64,000 nt of DNA from Denitrificimonas caeni. Lineage in GTDB: Bacteria > Pseudomonadota > Gammaproteobacteria > Pseudomonadales > Pseudomonadaceae. How positions within the stretch are numbered: the first letter of the stretch is position 1; each line of letters starts with the position of its first letter. Where the stretch lies: the NCBI RefSeq assembly GCF_905120345.1, contig NZ_CAJHOA010000001.1, positions 558,001-622,000 on the forward strand, read 5' to 3'. The position numbers and the translations under genes are program-made. The notes under the pieces are model-generated. The model worked only from the letters and a program-made list of their open reading frames with translations, was not told where the DNA came from and ran no database searches. Of this stretch, positions 46,101 to 54,610 are shown piece by piece.

Positions 46101-47534
46101 ATGACCTTGTTCCGCCCTGCTCTATTGGTGCTGGCTTGTATGCTGACACCGTCTGTCTTCGCTAGCGAGCTGCCCTCATTAGGCGACTCAAGCTCGTCTA
46201 TTATTTCTCCTGAGCAGGAGCACCAACTGGGCCGCGCCTGGCTGAGTACTTTGCGCGGACAAGTACGTCAACTCGAAGACCCATTACTCAAGGATTATAT
46301 TGAATCCAGCGTTTATAACTTAGTTCAGAGCAGCCAACTGAATGACCGACGCCTTGAGTTTATTATCCTGGCCAGCCCACAACTGAATGCATTTGCCGCA
46401 CCTGGCGGTATTGTTGGAGTTAATGGCGGCTTACTGTTACATGCACAGACTGAAGGGGAATATGCCTCGGTCTTGGCACACGAGTTAGCACACTTATCGC
46501 AACGCCATTTTGCTCGTGGCCTAGAAGCACAAAAACGCATGCAAGTGCCTTTAATGGCGGCTCTGTTGGCAGGTGTTATTGCCGCAGCAGCAGGTGGTGG
46601 CGATCTTGGTATGGCGGCAATTGCGTCCACGCAAGCCGCTGCGATTCAAGAACAGCGTCGTTTCTCTAGACAAAACGAACAAGAAGCTGACCGTATTGGT
46701 TTGCTCAATCTATCCAAAGCCGGCTTTAATCCGCGCGCGATGCCGAGTATGTTTGAGCGCCTGATGCGCCAATACCGCTACGATCGCATGCCACCTGAGT
46801 TTTTACTGACTCACCCAGTATCTGAATCAAGAATTGCCGACACTCGTAACCGCGCCGAGCAATATGACGAAAAAGGCATCATTGATAGCCTGTATTACCA
46901 ATTAATTCGTGCCCGCATACAACTGACCTTCGAAGACACTCCAGGTCTTGCACTTAAGCGCTTTCGCAGCATACTGACTGATGATCCAAGCCAAGACGCG
47001 GCGCGCTACGGTCTGGTATTAGCCTTAATTCGCAGCGACAAATTAGCTGAAGCACAGAGCCATTTAGATACACTGCTGCAAAAATCACCCAACAGTATTA
47101 TTTATAATTTAGCGGCAGTGGATTTAGAACTTAGTAAAGGTCACTTTAAGCAAGCCAATCAACGCATCGATAGCTTACTACAGCAACACCCCAACAACTT
47201 CCCGCTGCGCAGTGCTAAATATGAAACACAGCTCAAGCAAAAGGATATCGCCGGAGCTGAGAAAACCATCAATCAACTGTTAAAACAGCGACCAAACGAT
47301 CCAGACATCTGGTTTGAAGTGGCTGAAATACGCGGTCTAGCCAATGATATTATTGGTTTACATGAAGCGCGCGCTGAGTTTTTCTCGCGAGTCGGTGATT
47401 ACACCCAGGCGATTGAGCAACTGGACTACGCAAAACAACGCGCCAGTAATAATTTTTCGCGTGCCGCACGTATTGATGCTCGCCAGCAAGTGTTCATTCA
47501 TGAACAAGAAGCTATCAAGAAAATGCTCAATTAA
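46101..47534 (+). CDS. bepA: M48 metalloprotease with TPR domain, BepA-like
   Basis: Periplasmic zinc protease that supports outer membrane protein and LptD assembly and degrades misfolded forms. 477 residues; signal peptide (MTLFRPALLVLACM, cleavage near VFA-SE), zinc motif HELAH (127-131) with the third ligand in NEQEADRIG, and C-terminal TPR repeats from about residue 290. The ATG at 46101 is set by the signal peptide. Its stop codon lies in the stem of a 14-bp hairpin shared with the convergent gene. Confidence 0.94.
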   Translation: MTLFRPALLVLACMLTPSVFASELPSLGDSSSSIISPEQEHQLGRAWLSTLRGQVRQLEDPLLKDYIESSVYNLVQSSQLNDRRLEFIILASPQLNAFAAPGGIVGVNGGLLLHAQTEGEYASVLAHELAHLSQRHFARGLEAQKRMQVPLMAALLAGVIAAAAGGGDLGMAAIASTQAAAIQEQRRFSRQNEQEADRIGLLNLSKAGFNPRAMPSMFERLMRQYRYDRMPPEFLLTHPVSESRIADTRNRAEQYDEKGIIDSLYYQLIRARIQLTFEDTPGLALKRFRSILTDDPSQDAARYGLVLALIRSDKLAEAQSHLDTLLQKSPNSIIYNLAAVDLELSKGHFKQANQRIDSLLQQHPNNFPLRSAKYETQLKQKDIAGAEKTINQLLKQRPNDPDIWFEVAEIRGLANDIIGLHEARAEFFSRVGDYTQAIEQLDYAKQRASNNFSRAARIDARQQVFIHEQEAIKKMLN

Positions 47535-47560
47535 GCCTCTAGAAACGAGGCTAATTGAGC
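47525..47560. terminator. Hairpin between convergent bepA and HerA-like gene
   Basis: GCTCAATTAAGCCTC (47525-47539) pairs with GAGGCTAATTGAGC (47547-47560) with one bulged A, loop of seven. The bepA TAA (47532-47534) is inside the stem. On the minus strand ATTTTC follows, so it best serves the HerA-like gene; no U-tract follows on the plus strand. Confidence 0.65.
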
Positions 47561-47583
47561 ACCAACAGCACCTTACAATAGAA

Positions 47584-49062
47584 CTAACGCTTACCTGTCA
47601 GTGACCCTAAAATACCACGTACGATCTGTCGGCTGATCTGGTTAACAGCTTGGCGCAAGGTACTTTTATAGACCTGCCCTGCCAGATCACCTAATACCTC
47701 AGTCACTCCAGCGGACGCTGTGGTTTTCTTCACACTAGCGGTTGGTTTAATTGGCGTAGTATCAGCGTGTTGCTGTGCGCGCTCAGCTAAAACCTCATAG
47801 GCTGAAATGCGATCAAAAGCCTTTTCGTAATAGCCCTGCAACGGTGAGTTGTGTAACAACTCAGCGCGCTCAGTATCGACTAAAGGGCCAACTCGCGACT
47901 GCGGCGGCGCAATAAAAATACGCCGTACCATCGCCGGCGTTCCCTTATTATCAAGGCCACCATACAAGGCTTCACCAATTCCCAGTTCAGTTAAGACTTT
48001 TAAGGTATTCATCGTCGGGTCAGGACGAAAGCCATCAGCCACCGCTTTTAAAGACTTTTGTTCTTTCGCGGTAAAAGCACGTAACCCATGCTGAATACGC
48101 ATACCCAGTTGCGCCAACACCGCATCCGGCAAATCGGCGGGCGATTGCGTGACAAAGTAGACACCAACACCTTTTGAGCGAATCAAACGCACCACCTGTT
48201 CCAAACGATCCCGTAAAGCTTTCGGTGTACCGTTAAAAAGCAAATGCGCTTCATCAAAAAACAACGCTAACAAAGGCTTCTCAGCATCGCCACGCTCGGG
48301 TAACTGCTCGAATAACTCAGCCAACAACCACAGTAAAAATGTTGCATAAATTTTTGGTGCTTGATGCACTAAGCGGCTGGCATCTAACAAATGAATACGA
48401 CCACGACCATCACGATCAATGCGTAAAATATCATCCAACTGCAGAGCCGGCTCACCAAATAATAAGTCGCCGCCTTGTTGCTCAAGAGTGGACAACTTGC
48501 GCTGTAAAGCACTGGCCGACTGCGGCGTATATAAAGCGCGGTCATCGCCCAGTACTTGCGGCTGTTCACGCAAGTGATTGAGTAAAGCCTTTAGATCCTT
48601 TAAATCCAGCAGCAATAGCCCTTCACGATCAGCCACTTGGAAAGCCAAATATAAGACAGCTTGTTGACTGTCGGTCAACTCCAGTAAATTACCCAGCAAT
48701 AAAGGTCCCATATCACTGATGGTGGTACGCAATGGATGACCCGTTTCACCATAAACGTCCCATATTGAGACGGGATACGCCTGCGGTTTGTGTTGCAACC
48801 ATGGTATCGAGGCAATACGCTCAGCAATCTTACCTTTAGGTTCACCCGCAGCAGCAATACCACAAAAATCGCCTTTAATATCAGCGGCAAAGACGGCGAC
48901 CCCAGCATCGCTAAAAGCTTCAGCCAAGCGCTGCATAGTCACAGTCTTCCCTGTACCGGTAGCACCAGCAATTAGCCCGTGACGATTGGCTAAACGCAAT
49001 AAGTGACCGACGGGCTGACCTTTATCATCTGCACCCAACAACAATTGATCAGTTTGCGGCAT
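47584..49062 (-). CDS. HerA-like ATPase, DUF853 (YjgR family)
   Basis: 492-residue P-loop ATPase of the HerA/FtsK class. Walker A GATGTGKT (33-40), Walker B LLALFFDEAHLLF, and an arginine-rich sensor region VRLIRSKGVGVYFVTQSP. It lacks the HAS-barrel N-terminal domain of archaeal HerA and has a disordered linker (DTTPIKPTASVKKTTASAG) before a conserved C-terminus. The family is widespread in proteobacteria, often called helicase HerA-like, with no settled function. The ATG at 49062 has GGAG 9 bases upstream; a GTG eight codons earlier is less likely. Confidence 0.9.
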   Translation of the reverse strand: MPQTDQLLLGADDKGQPVGHLLRLANRHGLIAGATGTGKTVTMQRLAEAFSDAGVAVFAADIKGDFCGIAAAGEPKGKIAERIASIPWLQHKPQAYPVSIWDVYGETGHPLRTTISDMGPLLLGNLLELTDSQQAVLYLAFQVADREGLLLLDLKDLKALLNHLREQPQVLGDDRALYTPQSASALQRKLSTLEQQGGDLLFGEPALQLDDILRIDRDGRGRIHLLDASRLVHQAPKIYATFLLWLLAELFEQLPERGDAEKPLLALFFDEAHLLFNGTPKALRDRLEQVVRLIRSKGVGVYFVTQSPADLPDAVLAQLGMRIQHGLRAFTAKEQKSLKAVADGFRPDPTMNTLKVLTELGIGEALYGGLDNKGTPAMVRRIFIAPPQSRVGPLVDTERAELLHNSPLQGYYEKAFDRISAYEVLAERAQQHADTTPIKPTASVKKTTASAGVTEVLGDLAGQVYKSTLRQAVNQISRQIVRGILGSLTGKR

Positions 49063-49145
49063 CGTCTTATTCTCCATTATCGGCACAGCTTTTCAGAAGA
49101 TTAAACGCAGTCAAGCGCTGCAGTCATCTCAATTCAGCGCGCTAT

Positions 49146-49328
49146 TTACTCAGGCTTATGTGCGTCTAGCAACTCTCGACGAAACTGCTTAGCAGTAGAA
49201 AAATCTGCACCTTGCTGGTCATTTAAAGCATCAGGATCAAAACGGCTTAAGCAACCCTCACCCAGCGTTGGCAAGGGTTGAACCGTGGCTTGTAAGATCG
49301 GCTGCTGTTCGTCCTCATCGCTGTTCAT
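49146..49328 (-). CDS. Small acidic protein of 60 residues, unknown function
   Basis: An ATG frame with a good ribosome site (GAGGG, 5 bases upstream). The sequence is polar and acidic at the N-terminus (MNSDEDEQQ) and ends FSTAKQFRRELLDAHKPE, which resembles a short helix. It lies between purU and the HerA-like gene on the same strand and could be part of a small operon. No family was recognised; coding is supported by the ribosome site, the compact arrangement and a protein-like composition. Confidence 0.55.
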   Translation of the reverse strand: MNSDEDEQQPILQATVQPLPTLGEGCLSRFDPDALNDQQGADFSTAKQFRRELLDAHKPE

Positions 49329-49379
49329 CTAAGCCCTCGGCATGATTAATGCGGTTATTTAAACAACTATACTGCAGCC

Positions 49380-50231
49380 TTAATCAAAGACTACTGTTTT
49401 ATTATCATGGATCATCACTCGATCTTGCAGGTGATAGCGTAAGCCTCGCGCCAGCGCCATTTTCTCAACATCTTTACCGTTACGCACCATATCTTCAATG
49501 CTATCGCGATGACTCACACGCACCACATCTTGCTCAATAATAGGCCCTGCATCTAAATCTTGAGTGACATAATGACAGGTCGCACCAATCAGTTTGACAC
49601 CACGCAAAGCGGCCTGATGGTAGGGCTTTGCACCAATAAAGGACGGTAAAAAACTATGATGAATATTAATGACGCGTCCATAGTACTTTTCACATAAATC
49701 CGGTGGCAGAATCTGCATATAACGCGCTAACACCACGCAGTCTGCTTGATGCTCATCAATCAAACGACTCACTTCAGCAAAGGCGGGCTCTTTATCTGCA
49801 GGATCCACAGGTACATGATAAAAAGGAATACCATGCCACTCGACCATACTGCGTAAGTCATCGTGGTTAGCTATCACGCAAGGAATTTCGCAATCCAACT
49901 CATTACGGTGCCAGCGGTGTAACAAATCCGCCAAGCAATGTGACTCACGACTGGCCATCAATACCACGCGTTTTTTCACATCTGAATCGGTCACCTGCCA
50001 AGTCATCGCAAATTCATTGGCAATTGGCGTAAACGCTTGTTTAAAACCGTCTAAATCGAAAGGTAGCGACTCTGCACGAATTTCGTGACGCATAAAAAAC
50101 CAACCGCTCTGCACATCTGAGTGATGGCTCGCCTGATGGATCCAGCCATTGTAGGTCGCTAGAAAGTTACTGACTTTGGCGACAATACCCACGCGGTCAG
50201 GGCAAGCAATAATAAGGCGAAACGTGCGCAT
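49380..50231 (-). CDS. purU: Formyltetrahydrofolate deformylase
   Basis: Hydrolyses 10-formyl-THF to THF and formate, balancing one-carbon units and purine synthesis. 283 residues: N-terminal ACT domain (RLIIACPDRVGIVAKVSNFL) and a C-terminal formyltransferase-fold domain with NIHHSFLPSF and HYVTQDLDAGPI. The ATG at 50231 has GGAG about 6 bases upstream. In P. aeruginosa purU1 is likewise divergent from mvaT, as here. Confidence 0.97.
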   Translation of the reverse strand: MRTFRLIIACPDRVGIVAKVSNFLATYNGWIHQASHHSDVQSGWFFMRHEIRAESLPFDLDGFKQAFTPIANEFAMTWQVTDSDVKKRVVLMASRESHCLADLLHRWHRNELDCEIPCVIANHDDLRSMVEWHGIPFYHVPVDPADKEPAFAEVSRLIDEHQADCVVLARYMQILPPDLCEKYYGRVINIHHSFLPSFIGAKPYHQAALRGVKLIGATCHYVTQDLDAGPIIEQDVVRVSHRDSIEDMVRNGKDVEKMALARGLRYHLQDRVMIHDNKTVVFD

Positions 50232-50748
50232 GCAAAACTCCAAAGAAATAAGGTTTTATCAAGAAAAACAATACCCGTCATTCTACCGCTCTCAGACGCT
50301 TGAGTCAGCAAAGCAATGCCCTTGCACAGCACTCTGCAGACCCTTAGCACCTATCACAAAGTATTAACTCACAGTCTAAAGCATACTTTATACGTTTATG
50401 CATTCTATTTATATTGCTTGGCTTTATATAAAACAATCAACAAACAGCATTCAAAAACTTAAAATCAACCTATATGTAGCCAATAAAAATATACACTACA
50501 CATGTCAAACAAGCTTTATAGATCTATTTACCTCTACTTTTACATTAAACTTTTATTTGTAATAGATATTCTTTACTTAATGATGGAATACGCTGTATCA
50601 TAGTTACATTATTAAGGGGTCTCAAAAAAGCTTTGCACAACACTTGAGACACTGGAGTTCTATAGAGATTCACTAGCCTACTAGTGATTACGGACACACT
50701 CGACAATCCTTAATTTACAAATAAACATTCACTTATAGGATTTTCTAA
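50232..50748. promoter_or_regulatory. AT-rich divergent control region purU/mvaT with structured mvaT leader
   Basis: 517 bases without a gene and strikingly AT-rich from about 50345 to 50620, with many A/T runs and TpA steps of the kind bound by MvaT/H-NS proteins. Two hairpins lie between the likely promoter and mvaT: GTCTCAA (50619-50625) with TTGAGAC (50644-50650), and TCACTAG (50670-50676) with CTAGTGA (50681-50687). Autoregulation by MvaT and leader-mediated control are inferences. Confidence 0.55.
50572..50601 (+). promoter_or_regulatory. Candidate sigma-70 promoter of mvaT
   Basis: TTTACT (50572-50577) and TATCAT (50596-50601) with an 18-base spacer. It would give a leader of about 140 bases containing both hairpins. 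The match is reasonable at the -10 and moderate at the -35; other AT-rich hexamers nearby could also serve. Confidence 0.35.
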
Positions 50749-51117
50749 ATGTCATTGATTAATGAATTTCGCGAAACAAAAGAGCGCATCAAAGAACTTG
50801 AAGAGCGTTTAGCTAATTTAAAACAAGATAGCAAACTGCAAAAAGAACTTGAGTTTGAAGAGAAATTACGCGCACTGATGGCTGAGTACAATAAATCATT
50901 GCGTGATATCACCTTGATCATCGATCCTCAAGCAACACGTAGCGCAGCGCGTAGCACTACAACGCGTACACGTAGCCCACGCAAAACCAAACAGTACAAC
51001 AACCCGCATACCGGCGACGTGATTGAAACTAAAGGTGGCAATCACAAAACTCTAAAAGAGTGGAAAGCTAAGTGGGGCGGCGACACTGTTGAGTCTTGGG
51101 TTACTTTACTTGACTAA
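50749..51117 (+). CDS. mvaT: H-NS-like xenogeneic silencer MvaT
   Basis: Nucleoid protein of Pseudomonas that binds AT-rich DNA and silences acquired genes. 122 residues: an N-terminal coiled coil for oligomerisation (TKERIKELEERLANLKQDSK), a basic linker (TTTRTRSPRKTKQ) and a C-terminal DNA-binding domain (GDVIETKGGNHKTLKEWKAK) whose G-G-N matches the minor-groove pincer motif of MvaT. TAGGA lies 8 bases before the ATG. It is monocistronic with a strong terminator. Confidence 0.96.
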   Translation: MSLINEFRETKERIKELEERLANLKQDSKLQKELEFEEKLRALMAEYNKSLRDITLIIDPQATRSAARSTTTRTRSPRKTKQYNNPHTGDVIETKGGNHKTLKEWKAKWGGDTVESWVTLLD

Positions 51118-51163
51118 GTATTGCTACAACTAAGTCGGTTGCCTTGCATCTGGACTGACACTT

Positions 51164-51190
51164 ACGCCCTGCTTGCAGGGCGTTTTTATT
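51164..51190 (+). terminator. Rho-independent terminator of mvaT
   Basis: ACGCCCTG pairs with CAGGGCGT around a CTTG tetraloop (51164-51183), followed by TTTTTATTTG. A strong intrinsic terminator 46 bases past the mvaT stop and just before the end of convergent sbcB. Confidence 0.92.
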
Positions 51191-51223
51191 TGTACCAACT
51201 TAATTATTAGTCATCTGCACTAG

Positions 51224-52648
51224 CTACAACTGATAACGCTGCTGCAATGCCTGCACATGCTGATACCAGCCTTGCACTGCAGGGCTGTCTTGTTGCTCTT
51301 GACTCAACTGTGCATAAGCAGTGAAATAATCCGCAATAGTCAACGGTGCCCCACCCTGTTCACCGCTTAAACGTGTACGACAAAACTGCGTCCACTGCTC
51401 TAACTCACTCAGGCTTAATGTCTGCGGATAGTTACGCCCGCGGTAGCGAAATAATAACTCTGGCAAACGCGCATCATCAAAAGGCCAACGCTCAGCTTGC
51501 AACTGTTCGGGCACCGTTTGGCGTAAGGTCTCGCACATTTTCCGATCACGCGGCCCTAAAAAAGCACCATAGAGTTGCTGCTCAGGATCTTGCTCAGCAA
51601 ACTCACGCTGATCCGTATAAACAATGCTTAGCTTATCTTGCCATTGCTCGCTGCATTCTTTAAGTAATTGATAGTTCGCCTGCCAACGTGAGTGATCAAA
51701 AGCTAAACGCTGATTATCTTCTTCACGCAACACTGATAACGGCGCCACCACAGGACTTTTATTAATATGAATAAGTTTTAGCGGTACCGGTAACTGGCCT
51801 TCTGCCAAATCATCATAACGGGTATAAAGTCGTGCTTTAAGCGCCTCAGCATCTAAGTCCAGTAGAGGTGTAACATCGGCATGCAAGTCACAAACAATCA
51901 ACGCATTACGATTAGTCGGATGCCATGCCAACGGCAAGACTGGGGCTAAACAGTGCCGCTCAACTGGAAACATACCTGAGATGTGTAAAATAGGCTGCAT
52001 TAAACGAATACGCTCTTGCACAGTATTCTTACGTCGCAACGCATATAAATAGTCAAACAACTTAGGTTGTCGCTCCCGCACTAAACGCGCCACGGCAATG
52101 GTTGCACGCACATCAGCCAAAGCATCGTGCGCTTGGCCATGGACAATCTGATTGGCGGCGGTAAAATTTTCTAATTTAAAGCTGACACGCCCATCCTGCT
52201 CCGGCCAATTAATACCTTCCGGTCGTAATGCCCAAGTACAACGCAATACATCAATTAAATCCCAGCGGCTGTTCCCCCCTTGCCATTCGCGCGCATAAGG
52301 GTCATAAAAATTGCGATACAACGTGGCGCGAGTCATTTCATCATCAAAACGCAAACTATTAAAGCCTGCGGTACAGGTATTTGGACGGATCAACTGCTGA
52401 TGCAACTGCTCAATAAAATCAACTTCTAACAACCCTTGTTGCTGCAAAATCTCAGGCCCGATACCAGTAATCAGGCTGGCCATAGGGTGCGGTAAAATAT
52501 CCTCAGATAACTGGCAATAGATATTCAGCGGCTCTTCAATCTCTTCAAGCTGCTCATTGGTACGAATACCGGCGACTTGCATAGGTCGATCACTGTGTGC
52601 TTGGATACCTGTAGTTTCAAAGTCATACCAAAAAATACTGGCTGTCAC
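51224..52648 (-). CDS. sbcB: Exodeoxyribonuclease I
   Basis: Processive 3'-5' single-strand DNA exonuclease of the DnaQ/DEDD class used in recombination and mismatch repair. 474 residues; first acidic motif D9/E11 in WYDFETTGIQ, later GFNSLRFDDEMTRAT, and HDALADVRATIAVARLV as the third motif, with an SH3-like and a helical C-terminal domain. It faces mvaT and diverges from the RDD gene, as in P. aeruginosa. Confidence 0.96.
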   Translation of the reverse strand: MTASIFWYDFETTGIQAHSDRPMQVAGIRTNEQLEEIEEPLNIYCQLSEDILPHPMASLITGIGPEILQQQGLLEVDFIEQLHQQLIRPNTCTAGFNSLRFDDEMTRATLYRNFYDPYAREWQGGNSRWDLIDVLRCTWALRPEGINWPEQDGRVSFKLENFTAANQIVHGQAHDALADVRATIAVARLVRERQPKLFDYLYALRRKNTVQERIRLMQPILHISGMFPVERHCLAPVLPLAWHPTNRNALIVCDLHADVTPLLDLDAEALKARLYTRYDDLAEGQLPVPLKLIHINKSPVVAPLSVLREEDNQRLAFDHSRWQANYQLLKECSEQWQDKLSIVYTDQREFAEQDPEQQLYGAFLGPRDRKMCETLRQTVPEQLQAERWPFDDARLPELLFRYRGRNYPQTLSLSELEQWTQFCRTRLSGEQGGAPLTIADYFTAYAQLSQEQQDSPAVQGWYQHVQALQQRYQL

Positions 52649-52810
52649 TGGGTTAACTCCTTTACTGCTCGATCTTCATTTAAAAGCATCTCAGCAGCCT
52701 ATACGTTTAGCTCATCTGTGTGGCAGAGCGGCCATTGAACAATGACTGTTTACACAGAGGTATGAAGCATCAGCGCTCTATTATGCAGCAGCACTGTGCA
52801 ACTCAATTGC

Positions 52811-52839
52811 TATTTACTATAGACATTAAACAATATAAT
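52811..52839 (+). promoter_or_regulatory. Candidate promoter of the RDD-to-DUF58 operon
   Basis: A consensus -10 TATAAT (52834-52839) with a poor -35 (TATTTA at a 17-base spacing). It lies 75 bases before the RDD start in the 265-base divergent gap. Nothing else distinctive was seen in the gap. Confidence 0.35.
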
Positions 52840-52913
52840 GCTCAGTAAGTTTCTTATTTCAAATAACCCCTCCTATACTCAGGTTATATTCACTTCTGCT
52901 GGTTGGTTTATTT

Positions 52914-53636
52914 TTGAACAATTACTCTTGCACTCACAACTCAGCCGAAATCTTACCTTTAGATACCGTTGTGTATTTGGAAACGCCCGAAGGTATTTAC
53001 CTAGCATTGCGTCCAGCCGGCTTACCGGTGCGCGTATTAGCATTTGCGATTGATCTGCTGCTGCGTGCGGCCTTATTAGCGTTTGCCGGTGCGGCTTGGC
53101 TCTATCTTGGGAAGTTTGGTTTAGGCTTAGCATCGATTAGCGCGTTTTTACTGCTGTGGGGTTATATGGTGCTATTTGAAGTCCTCAATCAGGGCCGCTC
53201 GCCAGGCAAACAAATCATGGGGCTGCAAGTCATCTATAGCGATGGCACACCGATTGATTGGTCCGGCTCACTGATTCGTAATCTACTGAGGGTTATTGAC
53301 TTACTGCCCTTCGCTTACTGTATCGGTATTCTCTGCTTGCTAAACAGCGCTCGCTTTCAAAGGCTTGGTGATCTAGCCGCAGGCACTCTAGTGATCTATG
53401 AAGCACGACCCACGCAGCGAAAATCATTACCAGAGGTTACGGCGTCTCCCTCGGCGCGCACATTAACGCGCAACGAGCAACACGCTCTACTTAACTTTGC
53501 CGAGCGTCAGCAACAGTTACCCAAGCGGCGCAGTGAAGAGCTAGCTGCAATTATTGCCCCTGCTTTACATATTGAACCGGCTCAGGCAGTCAGCGGTCTT
53601 TACGCTATCGCTCGCAGTATCTTGGGGCTGCGATGA
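52914..53636 (+). CDS. RDD family membrane protein
   Basis: 240-residue protein with an RDD domain (about 30-165): three or four hydrophobic segments including FAIDLLLRAALLAFAGAAWL, a conserved GRSPGKQIMGLQV and RFQRLGDLAAGTLVIYE. The C-terminal 70 residues are soluble and charged (LTRNEQHALLNFAERQQQLP). The start is a TTG, the only initiation codon before the conserved LPLDTVVYLETPEGI, with a poor ribosome site. First gene of the six-gene operon; its stop overlaps the next start by 4 bases. RDD proteins are often transport accessory proteins; function here is unknown. Confidence 0.87.
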   Translation: MNNYSCTHNSAEILPLDTVVYLETPEGIYLALRPAGLPVRVLAFAIDLLLRAALLAFAGAAWLYLGKFGLGLASISAFLLLWGYMVLFEVLNQGRSPGKQIMGLQVIYSDGTPIDWSGSLIRNLLRVIDLLPFAYCIGILCLLNSARFQRLGDLAAGTLVIYEARPTQRKSLPEVTASPSARTLTRNEQHALLNFAERQQQLPKRRSEELAAIIAPALHIEPAQAVSGLYAIARSILGLR

Positions 53637-54610
53637 AACAGGCTCATTTTGAAACATTGCAACACAGCACATGGCAAACCTTTGCAAAAAAAGTGCAGGC
53701 TTTAGATAAAGGCCATGCACAGGTTGAACATATCCAAAGCTTTGCTCAAGACTATCGACGTATTTGTCAGCATTTAGCACTGGCCAAACAACGGGGTTAC
53801 AGCGAAGCGTTAATTGAAGATCTACAACAATTGGTATGGCAAGGTCATCAGCAATTTTATCGTCATAAAAGCCCAGCGTTAGAGCGTTTGTTGTCCTTTA
53901 TTATTGTTGATTTCCCTAGCACTATGCGCCAGCAATGGCGCTGTATAGCGGTATCAGCTGTCTTATTTTTTGGTAGTTTTGCGCTAATGGCGGTATTAAC
54001 TAGACTGTTCCCAAATTTAATTTACCACCTGATCAGTCCTGCACAAGTGGCACATATCGAAAGCATGTATGATCCAGCACAGCGTCTGCTTGGTCCTATT
54101 AGCTTACGCAATCACCAAGATGACTGGGTTATGTTTGGTTTCTATATTATCAATAATATTGGTATTGCCTTTCAAACCTTTGCCAGCGGTTTAGTCTTTG
54201 GTTTAGGCAGTGCCTTTTTTCTGTTATTTAATGGTTTACATATCGGCGCTATAGCCGGCCACTTAACCCGTATAGGTTACGGTGAAACCTTTTGGCCTTT
54301 TGTGCTAGGTCATGGCGCCCTTGAGCTCACGGCGGTGGTGATGGCAGGCGCAGCAGGATTAAAACTGGGGGCAGCATTGATTGCACCAGGCGCCTTCAGC
54401 CGAGTGGCCGCGTTACGTGCAGCATCAACAGTGAGCATCACGTTGATGGGTGGTGCGATTATCTTCTTATTATTAGCCGCCTTTATTGAGGCCTACTGGT
54501 CTTCAAGCAACAGTATTGCCGTTGCTATTAAGATCTCAGTCGGTTGTGGTCTATGGTTATTAGTGCTGATCTATTTGCTATTTTCCGGACGAATCCGCCA
54601 TGCACCTTAA
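53633..54610 (+). CDS. SpoIIM/DUF95-family stage II sporulation M-like membrane protein
   Basis: 325 residues: a soluble helical N-terminal third (HFETLQHSTWQTFAKKVQAL) and about five transmembrane segments, with the family region NNIGIAFQTFASGLVFGLGS and FVLGHGALELTAVVMAGAAG. In Bacillus SpoIIM is part of the engulfment machine; in non-sporulating bacteria the family is found with MoxR and DUF58 genes, as here, and its role is unknown. The start lies in an ATGA overlap with the RDD gene and its end overlaps the next gene by 11 bases. Confidence 0.9.
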   Translation: MKQAHFETLQHSTWQTFAKKVQALDKGHAQVEHIQSFAQDYRRICQHLALAKQRGYSEALIEDLQQLVWQGHQQFYRHKSPALERLLSFIIVDFPSTMRQQWRCIAVSAVLFFGSFALMAVLTRLFPNLIYHLISPAQVAHIESMYDPAQRLLGPISLRNHQDDWVMFGFYIINNIGIAFQTFASGLVFGLGSAFFLLFNGLHIGAIAGHLTRIGYGETFWPFVLGHGALELTAVVMAGAAGLKLGAALIAPGAFSRVAALRAASTVSITLMGGAIIFLLLAAFIEAYWSSSNSIAVAIKISVGCGLWLLVLIYLLFSGRIRHAP

